From Formosa undariae (GTDB lineage: Bacteria > Bacteroidota > Bacteroidia > Flavobacteriales > Flavobacteriaceae), in NCBI RefSeq assembly GCF_042427615.1, contig NZ_JBHMEZ010000001.1:1-64000 (forward strand): a stretch of 64,000 bases of DNA, in the 5' to 3' direction. Shown here in pieces: positions 52,330 through 62,138 of this stretch (position 1 is its first letter; each line of letters starts with the position of its first letter). The position numbers were made by a program, and so were the translations under genes. A model generated the notes under the pieces. That model was given only the letters and a program-made list of their open reading frames with translations. It was not told the origin of the DNA and searched no databases.

Positions 52330-53706
52330 TTAGTGTGCCATTTCATGTTCGTCATCTTCAGCACCATGAGTTAGCACCTCTAATTTCTTTCTAAAAAGCA
52401 ACATAATTAACCCAAAAGCTACACAAAAAATAGCAATACCCGTAAAGATGGTAAATTCACCTAAACTTTCGGAAGCTTCACCTAAAAGACCTGCTAATTT
52501 ATTCCCAAAACCAGTCATTGCAAAAAAGACACCCATCATTAAAGATGCATATTTTACAGGCGCTAGTTTTGTAATATAAGAAAGTGCTACTGGAGATAAA
52601 GAAAGTTCTCCAACGGTATGAAATAAATACGCTAATACCAACCAGTACATTGCAGATCCACCTTGTCCATCGATAACAGGTCCGTTAGTACTAAATTGTG
52701 ATGCTGCTGCGGTCATAAAAAAGAACCCCATTCCCATTATTATAAGACCTACAATCATCTTAAAAAGTGATGTAGAGATCTTACCTTTCAACTTACGTTT
52801 TGCCCAAAAACCAGCAACAGTTGTTCCTAATAAGATAATAAAAATAGCATTAAAAGATTGGAACCATGAGGCAGGAAACTCCCATCCCATTATCATTCTA
52901 TTAGTCTTTTCTGAAGCATAAATATTCATTAAACCTCCAGCTTGTTCAAACGCTCCCCAGAATACAATAACTAGTAAAAATGAAACCAGTAATACTACCA
53001 CTCTATCTTTTTCAACTTTAGTTAAAGGTTTGTCACTCATTTCTTTTTCTGCAGCACTCATTGAGCTTCCTAAATGATCGCCAACATTATGTAAATATTT
53101 CTGACCTGCGATGTATTGGATTAAACCTAAAGTCATTCCAATTCCTGCTAATCCAAATCCGTAATGCCAACCATAAACTTCACCAACATATCCAACAACT
53201 ATACTTGAAATTGCTGCTCCAACGTTAATTCCGATATAAAAAATCGTAAATCCTTTATCTCTTCGTATATCTCCTTTTCCATATAATCCACCTACCATGG
53301 TAGAAATATTTGGTTTTAATAAACCGACACCTAAAATAATTAATGCTAAACCACTATAAAAGGCCCACATTTCTTCTACTGCAAGAATACCATGTCCTGC
53401 AACTAATAAAATTCCACCGTATAAAACAGATTTCTTCTGACCGAAAAACTTATCAGCTAACCATCCTCCAGGAATCGAAGCCACATACACTAACATGGTG
53501 TAGGTCCCGTATAATGATAATGCTTCTCCGTTGGTCCAACCTAAACCAGCATTAGCACCTTTTGTTTCTGCTACTAAATACAATACCAAAATGGCACGCA
53601 TTCCATAGTATGAAAAACGCTCCCACATTTCGGTAAAAAATAGAACATACAATCCTATTGGGTGACCAAATAATTCCTTTTGTTTAACATCAATCGATTC
53701 TGTCAT
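52330..53706 (-). CDS. POT-family proton-dependent oligopeptide transporter (second copy)
   Basis: A 458-residue paralogue of the adjacent transporter. It has the same ExxERFSYYGMRA motif in helix 1, the FTIFYIGINVGAAIS signature and the VGELSLSPVALSYITKLAP segment. The C-terminus is acidic and histidine-containing. The two POT proteins probably differ in peptide preference; the sequence does not show how. It lies between DPP IV (40 bp upstream) and the first copy. The arrangement couples extracytoplasmic peptide trimming with uptake. Confidence 0.92.
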   Translation of the reverse strand: MTESIDVKQKELFGHPIGLYVLFFTEMWERFSYYGMRAILVLYLVAETKGANAGLGWTNGEALSLYGTYTMLVYVASIPGGWLADKFFGQKKSVLYGGILLVAGHGILAVEEMWAFYSGLALIILGVGLLKPNISTMVGGLYGKGDIRRDKGFTIFYIGINVGAAISSIVVGYVGEVYGWHYGFGLAGIGMTLGLIQYIAGQKYLHNVGDHLGSSMSAAEKEMSDKPLTKVEKDRVVVLLVSFLLVIVFWGAFEQAGGLMNIYASEKTNRMIMGWEFPASWFQSFNAIFIILLGTTVAGFWAKRKLKGKISTSLFKMIVGLIIMGMGFFFMTAAASQFSTNGPVIDGQGGSAMYWLVLAYLFHTVGELSLSPVALSYITKLAPVKYASLMMGVFFAMTGFGNKLAGLLGEASESLGEFTIFTGIAIFCVAFGLIMLLFRKKLEVLTHGAEDDEHEMAH

Positions 53707-53746
53707 GTGTAATTTTATTAGTTATTGTTATTAAGGGTTTTTCTTT

Positions 53747-55933
53747 TTATAATTTATCTCCTAAAGTTTTGTCTAAAAAGTTAGTCATTTTAGTATATAA
53801 ATGTAATCTCGTGTTGCCTCCATAAATACCATGATCGTTATCTGGGTATAGCATCCATTCGAATTGTTTGTTCGCCTGAATTAACGCTTCTATCATTTGC
53901 ATTGAATTCTGAACATGCACATTATCGTCTCCTGTTCCATGAACTAACAGAAAATCTCCTTTTAGTTTATCGACATGATTAATCGGTGAATTTTCGTCGT
54001 AGCCTGAAGCATTTTCCTGTGGTGTTGTCATGTATCGTTCTGTATAAATAGAATCGTAAAATCTCCAACTTGTAACCGGAGCAACGGCAATTGCCATTTT
54101 AAACACGTCGTTTCCTTTAAAAATAGCATTACTACTCATAAATCCACCAAAGCTCCAACCCCAAATTCCAATACGTTCTTTATCAATGTATGATAAATCT
54201 CCTAATTGTTTTGCAGATTGAATTTGATCTTCTAACTCATATTTCCCCAATTCCTTTTGTGTCGATTTTTTAAATGCAGCGCCTTTATAACCAGTACCAC
54301 GACCGTCTACACAAGCAATAATATATCCTTTCCCAGCTAACATTTCGTACCATAAATCGTTAGCTCCTAACCAACTATTTGAAACACTTTGAGATCCTGG
54401 TCCTGAATATTGAAACATTAATAACGGATATGTTTTAGATGCATCGAAGTTTGATGGCTTAATCATCCACATATTTAAATCGTTTCCATTTACTTTTATG
54501 GTACTAAATTCTTTTGGAGAGATATCGTAATGCGATAATTTATCAGATAAAGTTTTATTGTCTTTAATGGCTTTAATGACTTTACCCGTTTTCGAATCGT
54601 TTAAAGTATACAACGGTGGTGTACTTGCATTAGAGTAAGTATTGATAAAGTAGGTGAAATCTGCGCTAAAAGATGCGGCATTTGTTCCTTCTTTATTCGA
54701 TAAATGAATTTTCTTTTTTCCGTTTAAACCTATACTATACACATCACGATTTATAGATCCATTTTCTACAGACTGATAAAAGATACGTTTCGATTTTTTA
54801 TCGAAACCATAATAATTGGTCACTTCCCAATCTCCTTTTGTAATCTGACTGATTAGCTTACCGTCTTTTTTATAATGATAAATATGATTATTTCCATCTT
54901 TTTCGCTGGTCCAAACAAAGCTATTATCTTCTAAAAAGGTTAAGTTATCCGTAATATCAACATAGGCTGCATCCGTATCTGTAAGCACTAATTTAGAAGA
55001 CATGTCTGAAGCATCAATCATCCATAAATCCAATTCGTTTTGATGTCTGTTAGTATATTGTGCACTTAAAACATCGGTTTCGTTTGTCCATTTAATTCTA
55101 GGAATATAGAAATCTGAATAGGCCTTATTTAATTTTACTTCTGAAGTATTATCTGTTTCTAAATTAAAAACATGAAGTGAGACTTTAGAGTTTGCTTCTC
55201 CTGCTTTAGGATATTTAAACACATTTTGTTGAGGGTATAACTCCGTTCCATAAACGTCCATAGAAAATTCAGGAACATCAGATTCATCAAATCGGATAAA
55301 AGCAATTTTATTACTTGCTGCATTCCATTCGAAAGCGCGAACAAAAGCAAATTCTTCTTCGTAAACCCAGTCTGTGATTCCGTTTATAATTTTATTATCC
55401 ACACCATCCGATGTAAATTTTGTGGTTTCACCAGTATTTAAATCCTTAACAAATAAATTATTATTTAAACCATACGCCACTTTTGTACCATCAGGAGAAA
55501 AGGTCGGTTCCTGAATTTTTTCATCAGAAATCGCGATAACTTTTTTAGTCGCAGTATCGAACACAAAATATTTCCCTAAAGTAGAGCGTCTAAAAATAGA
55601 TTCTACTTCAGTTGCTAAAAGCACCTTACTTTCGTCCTTACTAAACGTATAATCTGTAAAATATGCAATCTCCGATAAACGTCCTGAATTCAATAAAGAC
55701 TTCTCTTTGCTTAAGGTTTTATAGTCGTAAATATCGATAGAAGATGTTCCAGATTGTCTATCGAAACTTAATACAGAATATTCTTGACCGTTAGCCATCG
55801 AATGTAAAGACTGCATGCGCTCTGTTCTAAAACCGCCATTCCAAATATCTTCTAAACTAATTTGTTTTTGTTGTGCTGAAACTAAACCTGATGTTAAAAC
55901 GAACAACAGTAATAATGGAGAATAATACTTCAC
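53747..55933 (-). CDS. Dipeptidyl-peptidase IV-like S9 prolyl oligopeptidase
   Basis: A 728-residue secreted serine peptidase that removes N-terminal dipeptides after proline or alanine. A signal peptide (residues 1-20, ending VSAQ) is followed by a beta-propeller domain (about 40-480) and the hydrolase domain. The catalytic serine is S594 in GWSFGG, the aspartate is D669 or D670 in GTGDDNVH and the histidine is H701 in DNDHGIYG. The propeller contains the double-Glu motif DWVYEEEFAF that binds the substrate N-terminus, diagnostic for DPP IV. The start codon is GTG (55933-55931). It leads two POT transporter genes. Confidence 0.92.
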   Translation of the reverse strand: MKYYSPLLLLFVLTSGLVSAQQKQISLEDIWNGGFRTERMQSLHSMANGQEYSVLSFDRQSGTSSIDIYDYKTLSKEKSLLNSGRLSEIAYFTDYTFSKDESKVLLATEVESIFRRSTLGKYFVFDTATKKVIAISDEKIQEPTFSPDGTKVAYGLNNNLFVKDLNTGETTKFTSDGVDNKIINGITDWVYEEEFAFVRAFEWNAASNKIAFIRFDESDVPEFSMDVYGTELYPQQNVFKYPKAGEANSKVSLHVFNLETDNTSEVKLNKAYSDFYIPRIKWTNETDVLSAQYTNRHQNELDLWMIDASDMSSKLVLTDTDAAYVDITDNLTFLEDNSFVWTSEKDGNNHIYHYKKDGKLISQITKGDWEVTNYYGFDKKSKRIFYQSVENGSINRDVYSIGLNGKKKIHLSNKEGTNAASFSADFTYFINTYSNASTPPLYTLNDSKTGKVIKAIKDNKTLSDKLSHYDISPKEFSTIKVNGNDLNMWMIKPSNFDASKTYPLLMFQYSGPGSQSVSNSWLGANDLWYEMLAGKGYIIACVDGRGTGYKGAAFKKSTQKELGKYELEDQIQSAKQLGDLSYIDKERIGIWGWSFGGFMSSNAIFKGNDVFKMAIAVAPVTSWRFYDSIYTERYMTTPQENASGYDENSPINHVDKLKGDFLLVHGTGDDNVHVQNSMQMIEALIQANKQFEWMLYPDNDHGIYGGNTRLHLYTKMTNFLDKTLGDKL

Positions 55934-56076
55934 GTATAATTATTTATATATTAGTTAAAATTAGGGAAATTTCAAAGGCTCCGAATTTAGTAAAAATTAA
56001 CGGAAACAACACCTCTATTTATAGTTTAAATAGGCAATACAGGGGCTTAAAACCATAAATTAGCTTGAATTAATAC

Positions 56077-56084
56077 TATATTTG
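56077..56084 (+). promoter_or_regulatory. -7 box upstream of HMG-CoA reductase
   Basis: TATATTTG matches TAnnTTTG and ends 21 bp before the start codon at 56106. A TTG is present at 56065-56067 but is too close to serve as a regular -33 element, so the match is incomplete. Confidence 0.4.
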
Positions 56085-56105
56085 CTAGATTAAATAAAAA
56101 ATTGA

Positions 56106-57422
56106 ATGAGTAAAACGATTTCAGGTTTTTCAAAACTATCTAAGTCAGAAAAAATAGATTGGCTGGTTAATGCGTATTTCGACAAGCAAGAACATAGCAA
56201 AACTATTTTAAAACAATATTGGAATTCTAACGATAAACTACAGCAACTTCACGACGAGTTTATCGAAAATACCATTACAAATTATTATTTACCCCTAGGT
56301 GTAGCTCCTAATTTTTTAATTAACGACAAGCTATACACCATTCCAATGGCAATCGAAGAAAGTTCGGTAGTTGCCGCAGCAAGTAAGGCTGCAAAGTTTT
56401 GGTTAGAACGCGGCGGATTTAAAACTACCGTAATTTCTACCACTAAAATCGGACAGGTACATTTTATATATAAGGGTGATAACTCGCATTTACAAGCCTA
56501 TTTTAAAACGATAAAGCCACAACTTTTACAAGCTGTAAAACCACTTTCTAAAAACATGGAAAAACGTGGTGGCGGTATTTTAGATATTGAGTTGCGCGAT
56601 AAAACAGCAGAGATTCCTAATTATTTCCAGCTGCATGTATCTTTTGAAACTGCAGATGCTATGGGAGCGAATTTTATTAATTCGTGTTTGGAACAATTTG
56701 CTAAAACATTTAAATCTGAAGCTCTAAACTTTAAAGATTTTACTCCAGAAGAAGCCGACATAGAAATTGTAATGAGCATACTCTCGAACTACGTTCCGGA
56801 TTGTTTAGTTCGCGCGGAAGTAAGTTGTAAAGTCGAAGAATTAACCGAAAACAAAGCAATACCTGCAGAGGTTTTTGCAAAGAAGTTTATACAGGCTGTA
56901 AACATTGCTGAAATAGAACCTTTTCGTGCCGTAACTCACAACAAAGGGATTATGAATGGTATTGATGCCGTTGTCTTAGCTACCGGAAACGATTTTAGAG
57001 CTGTGGAAGCTGGCGTACATGCATATGCCTCTAGAAACGGATCGTATAGCAGTTTGTCTCACGCTAAAATAGAAGACGATATATTTACGTTTTGGATGGA
57101 AATACCATTGGCCTTAGGAACTGTAGGTGGTTTAACTAACCTACATCCATTGGTAAAACTCTCTTTAGAGATGTTAGGCAAGCCAACAGCAAAAGAATTA
57201 ATGCAAATTGTCGCTGTTGCTGGATTAGCACAAAATTTTGGAGCTTTGCGTTCATTAACAACTACAGGAATTCAAGAAGGCCACATGAAAATGCATTTAA
57301 TGAATATATTAAATCAACTGGAGGCTAATCCTGAAGAAAAAACAGTTATCGTGAATCATTTTAAAACACATACCGTTTCACATAGTGCGGTTGTAGAAGC
57401 TATAGAAAAATTACGTCAATAA
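56106..57422 (+). CDS. Hydroxymethylglutaryl-CoA reductase, class II type
   Basis: A 438-residue cytoplasmic enzyme reducing HMG-CoA to mevalonate. MAIEESSVVAAASKAAKF carries the conserved catalytic glutamate of the class II enzymes. THNKGIMNGIDAVVLATGND holds the catalytic lysine and aspartate, and the C-terminus has the flap histidine in HTVSHSAV. The organism therefore makes isoprenoids by the mevalonate pathway. The stop codon overlaps the start of the GHMP kinase gene by one base (TAATG), so the two are one unit. Confidence 0.93.
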   Translation: MSKTISGFSKLSKSEKIDWLVNAYFDKQEHSKTILKQYWNSNDKLQQLHDEFIENTITNYYLPLGVAPNFLINDKLYTIPMAIEESSVVAAASKAAKFWLERGGFKTTVISTTKIGQVHFIYKGDNSHLQAYFKTIKPQLLQAVKPLSKNMEKRGGGILDIELRDKTAEIPNYFQLHVSFETADAMGANFINSCLEQFAKTFKSEALNFKDFTPEEADIEIVMSILSNYVPDCLVRAEVSCKVEELTENKAIPAEVFAKKFIQAVNIAEIEPFRAVTHNKGIMNGIDAVVLATGNDFRAVEAGVHAYASRNGSYSSLSHAKIEDDIFTFWMEIPLALGTVGGLTNLHPLVKLSLEMLGKPTAKELMQIVAVAGLAQNFGALRSLTTTGIQEGHMKMHLMNILNQLEANPEEKTVIVNHFKTHTVSHSAVVEAIEKLRQ

Positions 57423-58327
57423 TGGATACGTTTTACAGTCATGGTAAACTATTAATTACCGCTGAATATTTAGTTTTAAATGGTGCTGAGGCTTTGGCAC
57501 TACCAACTAAATTTGGGCAATCATTAACGGTTGAGCCGCATGCAGATGCAGGCATACATTGGCAGAGTTTTAATAGTGAAAATGAAATTTGGTTAGAAAC
57601 GCATCTTAGTTATAACAACCAAACGCTTGTCCCAGACATAGAAAACGAACTTACCTTAAGATTGGCGTCGATATTAAATGTGGCTAAACAATTAAATCCT
57701 AATTTCCTTAAACACGAAAAAGGCCTAAGTGTAAAAACATACTTAGATTTCCCAACAAATTGGGGTTTAGGAACATCTTCGACTCTAATAAATAACATTG
57801 CAAATTGGGCAGAGGTAAATCCTTATAAACTGCTTGGACTTACTTTTGGTGGTAGTGGTTACGATATTGCTTGCGCTTCTAACGATACACCGATTACCTA
57901 TAAATTAGATGAAACTAAACCTATTGTAAAAGCCGTTTCTTTTAAACCCAGCTTTTCCGAACACATCTATTTTGTACACCTAAATATAAAACAGAATAGT
58001 CGCGATGGTATTACACATTACAAATCTAATCGGTCAGATAAATCCGAAGCGATTAAAGCTGCCAATGCAATTACAGAAGCACTTTTAACATGTATCGATT
58101 TAAACGCATTTAACACCTTAATAAACGCTCACGAAGCTATAATTGCAGACATTGTGAAGTTAGATCCCGTGAAAGCGAACTTGTTCACCGATTTTAAAGG
58201 AAGCATTAAAAGCCTAGGTGCTTGGGGTGGCGATTTTGTCATGGTAGCATCGGTAGAAGATCCCACCGATTACTTTAAACAGAAAGGCTATCTTACCATT
58301 CTTTCTTACCAAGACATGATATTATAA
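57422..58327 (+). CDS. GYDIA-family GHMP kinase
   Basis: A 301-residue GHMP-superfamily kinase. The N-terminus YSHGKLLITAEYLVLNGAEALALPT is the family landmark at residues 4-28; the ATP loop is LGTSSTL, and GGSGYDIACAS is the motif that gives the group its name. C-terminal GAWGGDFVM completes the fold. The linked HMG-CoA reductase suggests that it phosphorylates mevalonate or phosphomevalonate, but the exact step is not shown. It ends at a strong bidirectional terminator. Confidence 0.85.
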   Translation: MDTFYSHGKLLITAEYLVLNGAEALALPTKFGQSLTVEPHADAGIHWQSFNSENEIWLETHLSYNNQTLVPDIENELTLRLASILNVAKQLNPNFLKHEKGLSVKTYLDFPTNWGLGTSSTLINNIANWAEVNPYKLLGLTFGGSGYDIACASNDTPITYKLDETKPIVKAVSFKPSFSEHIYFVHLNIKQNSRDGITHYKSNRSDKSEAIKAANAITEALLTCIDLNAFNTLINAHEAIIADIVKLDPVKANLFTDFKGSIKSLGAWGGDFVMVASVEDPTDYFKQKGYLTILSYQDMIL

Positions 58328-58371
58328 AACAAAAAAAATCCTCATCTATCGATGAGGATTTTTTTTGTTTT
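58326..58371. terminator. Bidirectional terminator between GHMP kinase and PpiD-like gene
   Basis: Perfect 21-bp inverted arms (58326-58346 and 58351-58371) around the loop TATC, with a GC-containing core (TCCTCATC) and long A and T tracts at the ends. It terminates transcription in both directions for the convergent genes on either side. Confidence 0.9.
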
Positions 58372-58385
58372 ATGCTTATTGTGAC

Positions 58386-60509
58386 TTATTGCACAGACTC
58401 TGCTCTATTATCTTCAATATCTGAAGCATCTTTTAAAGCTTCATATAATTTAGTGTTTACAGCATTTGCTTTTTGTTGTCCAACACGGGTTGCAAAAGCT
58501 TGGTAGTTATCCAACTCTGCCGCTGGTGAAACTTTAGTAACTTCAACCATATACACTCCGTTTTCTCCAACTACTAATTTAGACGTTTCTCCTTCATTTA
58601 AACCGAAAGCAGCACCAACAATAATTGGTTCTCTACCCGCACCAGAAATAGTAGGGTTTTTCATGTTTATAGAAGATGCCGTTTTAACAGTCTGATTTTC
58701 TTCTGAAGCTAAAGCATCTAAAGTAGTCGCTTTTACACGGTCTATAATTAAAGCTGCTTTTTTCTGTTTGCGTATTTTAGGAACTACAATTGCAGAAGCA
58801 TTGTCTGTAGACATTAAACCTGCTTCGTTTTTACTAGTAAGTTGAACGATTGCATATCCACCAGAGATATTGAAACGTTTAACATCACCTATTTTAGATT
58901 CTTCGTTAAAGGTCCAACGTACAATTTGACGTTGATTACTTAATCCAGGGATGTTTTCTTGAAGAATTTCAATTCCTTTTACAGGGCGAACTGAATAGTT
59001 ATTTTCTTTAGATACGGCTTGAAAATCTTTATCTGCTACAGCGATTTCAAATTTAGAAGCATCTCTAAACACTTTATCTATTGTTGCGTCAGATGGTTCG
59101 ATTTCTCTTGCGATAGTCGCGATTTTAACAGCTTTCTCTTTAGCAGTTTGATCTAATATTTCAATAATGTGAAAACCAAAGTCTGTTTTTACAACACCAA
59201 TATCTCCTTTACTATTTCCGAAAGCGTAATCTCTAAATTCTGGTACCATAGCATTGTATGTAAACCAATCTAGAACACCGTCATTTTCATTACTTACTTT
59301 ATCTGCAGATAAAGCTAATACATCTGCAAATTTAGAGCGATTCGCTTTTATAACAGCCATTACACTATCTGCCGTTTTTCTAGCTTCAACTTGTGTTTGC
59401 GTTGTTTCTACAGTCGCAGCACGAGAACCTAAAAATGGAATTAAAATATGTCTAGCTTTAGCTGAATCTGGTAAGAATCTTTCTTCAACTAATTTAGATA
59501 ATTTAAAGAACCCATTATCTTTATAAGGTCCAAAAGTACTTCCCGCACTTTCGTTGTATAAGTTATCTGCTAAGTTTTTTGGTAAAGCCGATTTGAATAC
59601 AAAACGGTCGTCGTATTTAATATCTGAATTAGAATTCACATAAGTTTCAACATCCTTTACTTGAGCAAATCCTAAAACCGTATCGTTAGTTTTAGTAAGA
59701 TCGTTATAAACTACAGAGTTGTTTAACATGTTAGTTAATGAAGTAGAAATCTCTTTTTCATCTTCTAAAGAAGCAACTTCTCTAAACTCTACATAATTAA
59801 TATCTCTAGAAGCTTCAACTTGAAATTCTTTTTTATGATCCTTAATGTAACTAGAAATTTCTGATTTAGAAACCGCTACAGTACTATCTGAAATCGTATT
59901 AAAAGGAATTTGAATATATTTAATATCAACCTTATCGTTTTCTAAACCGTGCTCTACTTTACCTTCTGCTAAAGTTCCTGTTACACCAGCCTTAACCATA
60001 TTAATATAGTCCTGTTGCATACCAGTTGCAGCGATAGATTGTTCGTAATCGATCCATTGTTGGTAACCTTCTGCAGACGTTGCTTTTAAAGTAGCAATGT
60101 ATTCATTAAGTTTATTCTCGTCAAATAAACCAGCTTCGTTTTGAAATTCTGGGCTACCTGCTAAGTTTGTTTTTAACAAGTTTCTCATTTGGTCACGCTC
60201 TACAGTAAATCCTAAAGAGTTGTATTGAGACTCCATTACAGCTTGTCTTAATTCTTGATTCCAAACCGTATTCATTGCTTGTGTGTTAGTCACACCCTGT
60301 CCCATTTGTCTTTGTGCAAATTCTACTTTACGTAAAAAGTCTTCTCTAGAAATTTCTTTCCCGTTAATTGTCGCAACAACACTTTGAGATTTATTTGCTA
60401 ATGCATCCCCATTTTGGAATAAACCAGAAAGTACAAAAGAGAATAAAGCTAATGCAATAATTAGGATTAAGAAAAGTGAACGTTGTCTAATTTTATTTAA
60501 AACTGCCAT
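58386..60509 (-). CDS. PpiD/SurA-like peptidyl-prolyl isomerase
   Basis: A 707-residue periplasmic folding factor anchored by one N-terminal helix (residues 12-31). The N-terminal chaperone segment (SurA_N type) covers about 40-220. A parvulin-type rotamase domain lies near residues 345-455 (ARHILIPFLG, LDWFTYNAMVPEF and FGFHIIEILDQ). C-terminal regions resemble a second chaperone part. It is thought to help outer-membrane proteins and T9SS cargo through the periplasm. The gene is monocistronic or leads downstream nothing; a terminator follows directly. Confidence 0.88.
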   Translation of the reverse strand: MAVLNKIRQRSLFLILIIALALFSFVLSGLFQNGDALANKSQSVVATINGKEISREDFLRKVEFAQRQMGQGVTNTQAMNTVWNQELRQAVMESQYNSLGFTVERDQMRNLLKTNLAGSPEFQNEAGLFDENKLNEYIATLKATSAEGYQQWIDYEQSIAATGMQQDYINMVKAGVTGTLAEGKVEHGLENDKVDIKYIQIPFNTISDSTVAVSKSEISSYIKDHKKEFQVEASRDINYVEFREVASLEDEKEISTSLTNMLNNSVVYNDLTKTNDTVLGFAQVKDVETYVNSNSDIKYDDRFVFKSALPKNLADNLYNESAGSTFGPYKDNGFFKLSKLVEERFLPDSAKARHILIPFLGSRAATVETTQTQVEARKTADSVMAVIKANRSKFADVLALSADKVSNENDGVLDWFTYNAMVPEFRDYAFGNSKGDIGVVKTDFGFHIIEILDQTAKEKAVKIATIAREIEPSDATIDKVFRDASKFEIAVADKDFQAVSKENNYSVRPVKGIEILQENIPGLSNQRQIVRWTFNEESKIGDVKRFNISGGYAIVQLTSKNEAGLMSTDNASAIVVPKIRKQKKAALIIDRVKATTLDALASEENQTVKTASSINMKNPTISGAGREPIIVGAAFGLNEGETSKLVVGENGVYMVEVTKVSPAAELDNYQAFATRVGQQKANAVNTKLYEALKDASDIEDNRAESVQ

Positions 60510-60616
60510 TGGTCATTTAAATTATATGAAATATTGGGCGCGAAAATACCATTTTCCTTTTAATTATAAAAGGAGAAAACATCAATAATTCATTTAATTT
60601 CTACCAATTAGGAAAA

Positions 60617-61906
60617 TTATTCGCCCTTTACAATGGTAAGCGCGACTAAGTCAATTTTAGTATTAGACACTTCTAGAATACTGAAGCGAAAATCGCCGAT
60701 AACGACAACTTCATTTTTACTCGGAATTTCTTCAGTATGATTTACAATAAATCCACCTAAAGTACCATAGTTTTCACTTTCAGGAAGATCTAATTTGTAA
60801 TTTTCGTTTAAATAATCGATTTCGAATCGTGCAGAAAAGGTGTAATTCTCATCGTCTATTTTTTCTTCAATTAAATCAATCGTATCATGTTCGTCTTCAA
60901 TTTCCCCGAACAATTCTTCTACGATATCTTCAACCGTCATAATTCCAGATGTTCCACCATATTCATCTAAAACTACGGCAATACTCTTACGTTTCTTAAT
61001 TAGGATACTTAGTATATCCTTAACTAACATTGTTTCTGGAACCAATTCTACAGGTAGTAGTATCGATTTTATTGTTTTTGGCTTTTTAAAAAGCTCGAAA
61101 GAATGCACATATCCAAGAATATCGTCGATTGTTTCTTTATATACTATAATTTTAGAACATCCTGTTTCTGTAAATAGACTATTTAAAACTCGAGGGGATT
61201 CATTAATTTCGACAGCGATAATTTCTGTTCTCGGAACCATGACTTCTCGGGCTTTGACTTCGGAAAATTCTAAAGCATTCTGAAATATTTGTATTTCCGA
61301 ATCGACCTCGTCATGCGCTTCAACAGACTTCATTTGTTCCGTAATATAATTTCCTAATTCTACTTTAGTAAACGCAAGTTGTACTTGGTCCCCTTCCGTT
61401 TTAAAGAAACGTCTCAAAACAAAATTAGACACCCAAAGCACAAAATCTGATATCCAAGAAAAGAATCCGTAAAAGATATAAGCAGGAACTGCAAAAAACT
61501 TGATTAGTGTATTGGCATATATTTGAAAGAATACTTTTGGTAAGAATTCTGCTGTTATTAAAATAACAAGTGTAGAGATTACAGTTTGCGTTAACAAACT
61601 TAAATCATTCAGCATATAATTAACAAGTGACGAACTTGATGGTAACATCGATTGAAACCAATCTACCAGCAAATCTCCCATAAATAACCCATAGATAACC
61701 AAGGCAATATTGTTACCAATAAGCATGGTCGCAATAAACTTCGAAGGTTTAGCAGTAAGTTTTGTTAAGATTTTAGCTAAAAATCCATCTTGCTTTTTTT
61801 CAATTTCGATATGGATTTTATTAGACGACACATAGGCAATCTCCATACCTGAAAAAAATGCAGATAGAATTAACGATACTACGATAATGATGATTTCTGG
61901 ACTCAT
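60617..61906 (-). CDS. CNNM/CorC hemolysin-family transporter-like protein
   Basis: A 429-residue membrane protein. The N-terminal DUF21 (CNNM) domain has about four helices and begins with IIIVVSLILSAFFSGMEIAYVSSN. Two CBS domains follow (ARE VMVPRTEI region, and KSIAVVLDEYGGTSGIMTVEDIVEELFGEI at about 315-344), then a CorC_HlyC domain at the C-terminus. Family members are linked to magnesium or cobalt efflux and the gliding protein GldE belongs to the same superfamily. The gene lies 10 bp after a small membrane protein gene and downstream of lptC. Confidence 0.87.
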   Translation of the reverse strand: MSPEIIIIVVSLILSAFFSGMEIAYVSSNKIHIEIEKKQDGFLAKILTKLTAKPSKFIATMLIGNNIALVIYGLFMGDLLVDWFQSMLPSSSSLVNYMLNDLSLLTQTVISTLVILITAEFLPKVFFQIYANTLIKFFAVPAYIFYGFFSWISDFVLWVSNFVLRRFFKTEGDQVQLAFTKVELGNYITEQMKSVEAHDEVDSEIQIFQNALEFSEVKAREVMVPRTEIIAVEINESPRVLNSLFTETGCSKIIVYKETIDDILGYVHSFELFKKPKTIKSILLPVELVPETMLVKDILSILIKKRKSIAVVLDEYGGTSGIMTVEDIVEELFGEIEDEHDTIDLIEEKIDDENYTFSARFEIDYLNENYKLDLPESENYGTLGGFIVNHTEEIPSKNEVVVIGDFRFSILEVSNTKIDLVALTIVKGE

Positions 61907-61915
61907 CTAAAACAA

Positions 61916-62104
61916 TTAGTCTTTATTATCGAATTTTTTATTGAATCTCTGCCTAAAGAAAAACATAAAAATAGCGGCACCAGCAAGTAATAAACTTCCA
62001 TAATCAACAACTCCTGTTATGGTGTATTTGTTTACAACTTGATATAAGAACACAACGGCAAATATTAAATATGCGTATTGAAAGATCTTAAATGATTTAT
62101 TCAT
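61916..62104 (-). CDS. Small two-helix membrane protein
   Basis: A 62-residue protein with two hydrophobic stretches (AYLIFAVVFLYQVV and YGSLLLAGAAIFMFFF) and a charged C-terminus. No family or function is recognised. It sits between lptC (34 bp upstream) and the CNNM/CorC gene (9 bp downstream), is on the same strand, and has ordinary codon use, so it is probably real and co-transcribed. Confidence 0.7.
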   Translation of the reverse strand: MNKSFKIFQYAYLIFAVVFLYQVVNKYTITGVVDYGSLLLAGAAIFMFFFRQRFNKKFDNKD

Positions 62105-62138
62105 GGTAAAATTTTAATTTGGAACAAAGGTAACTAAA

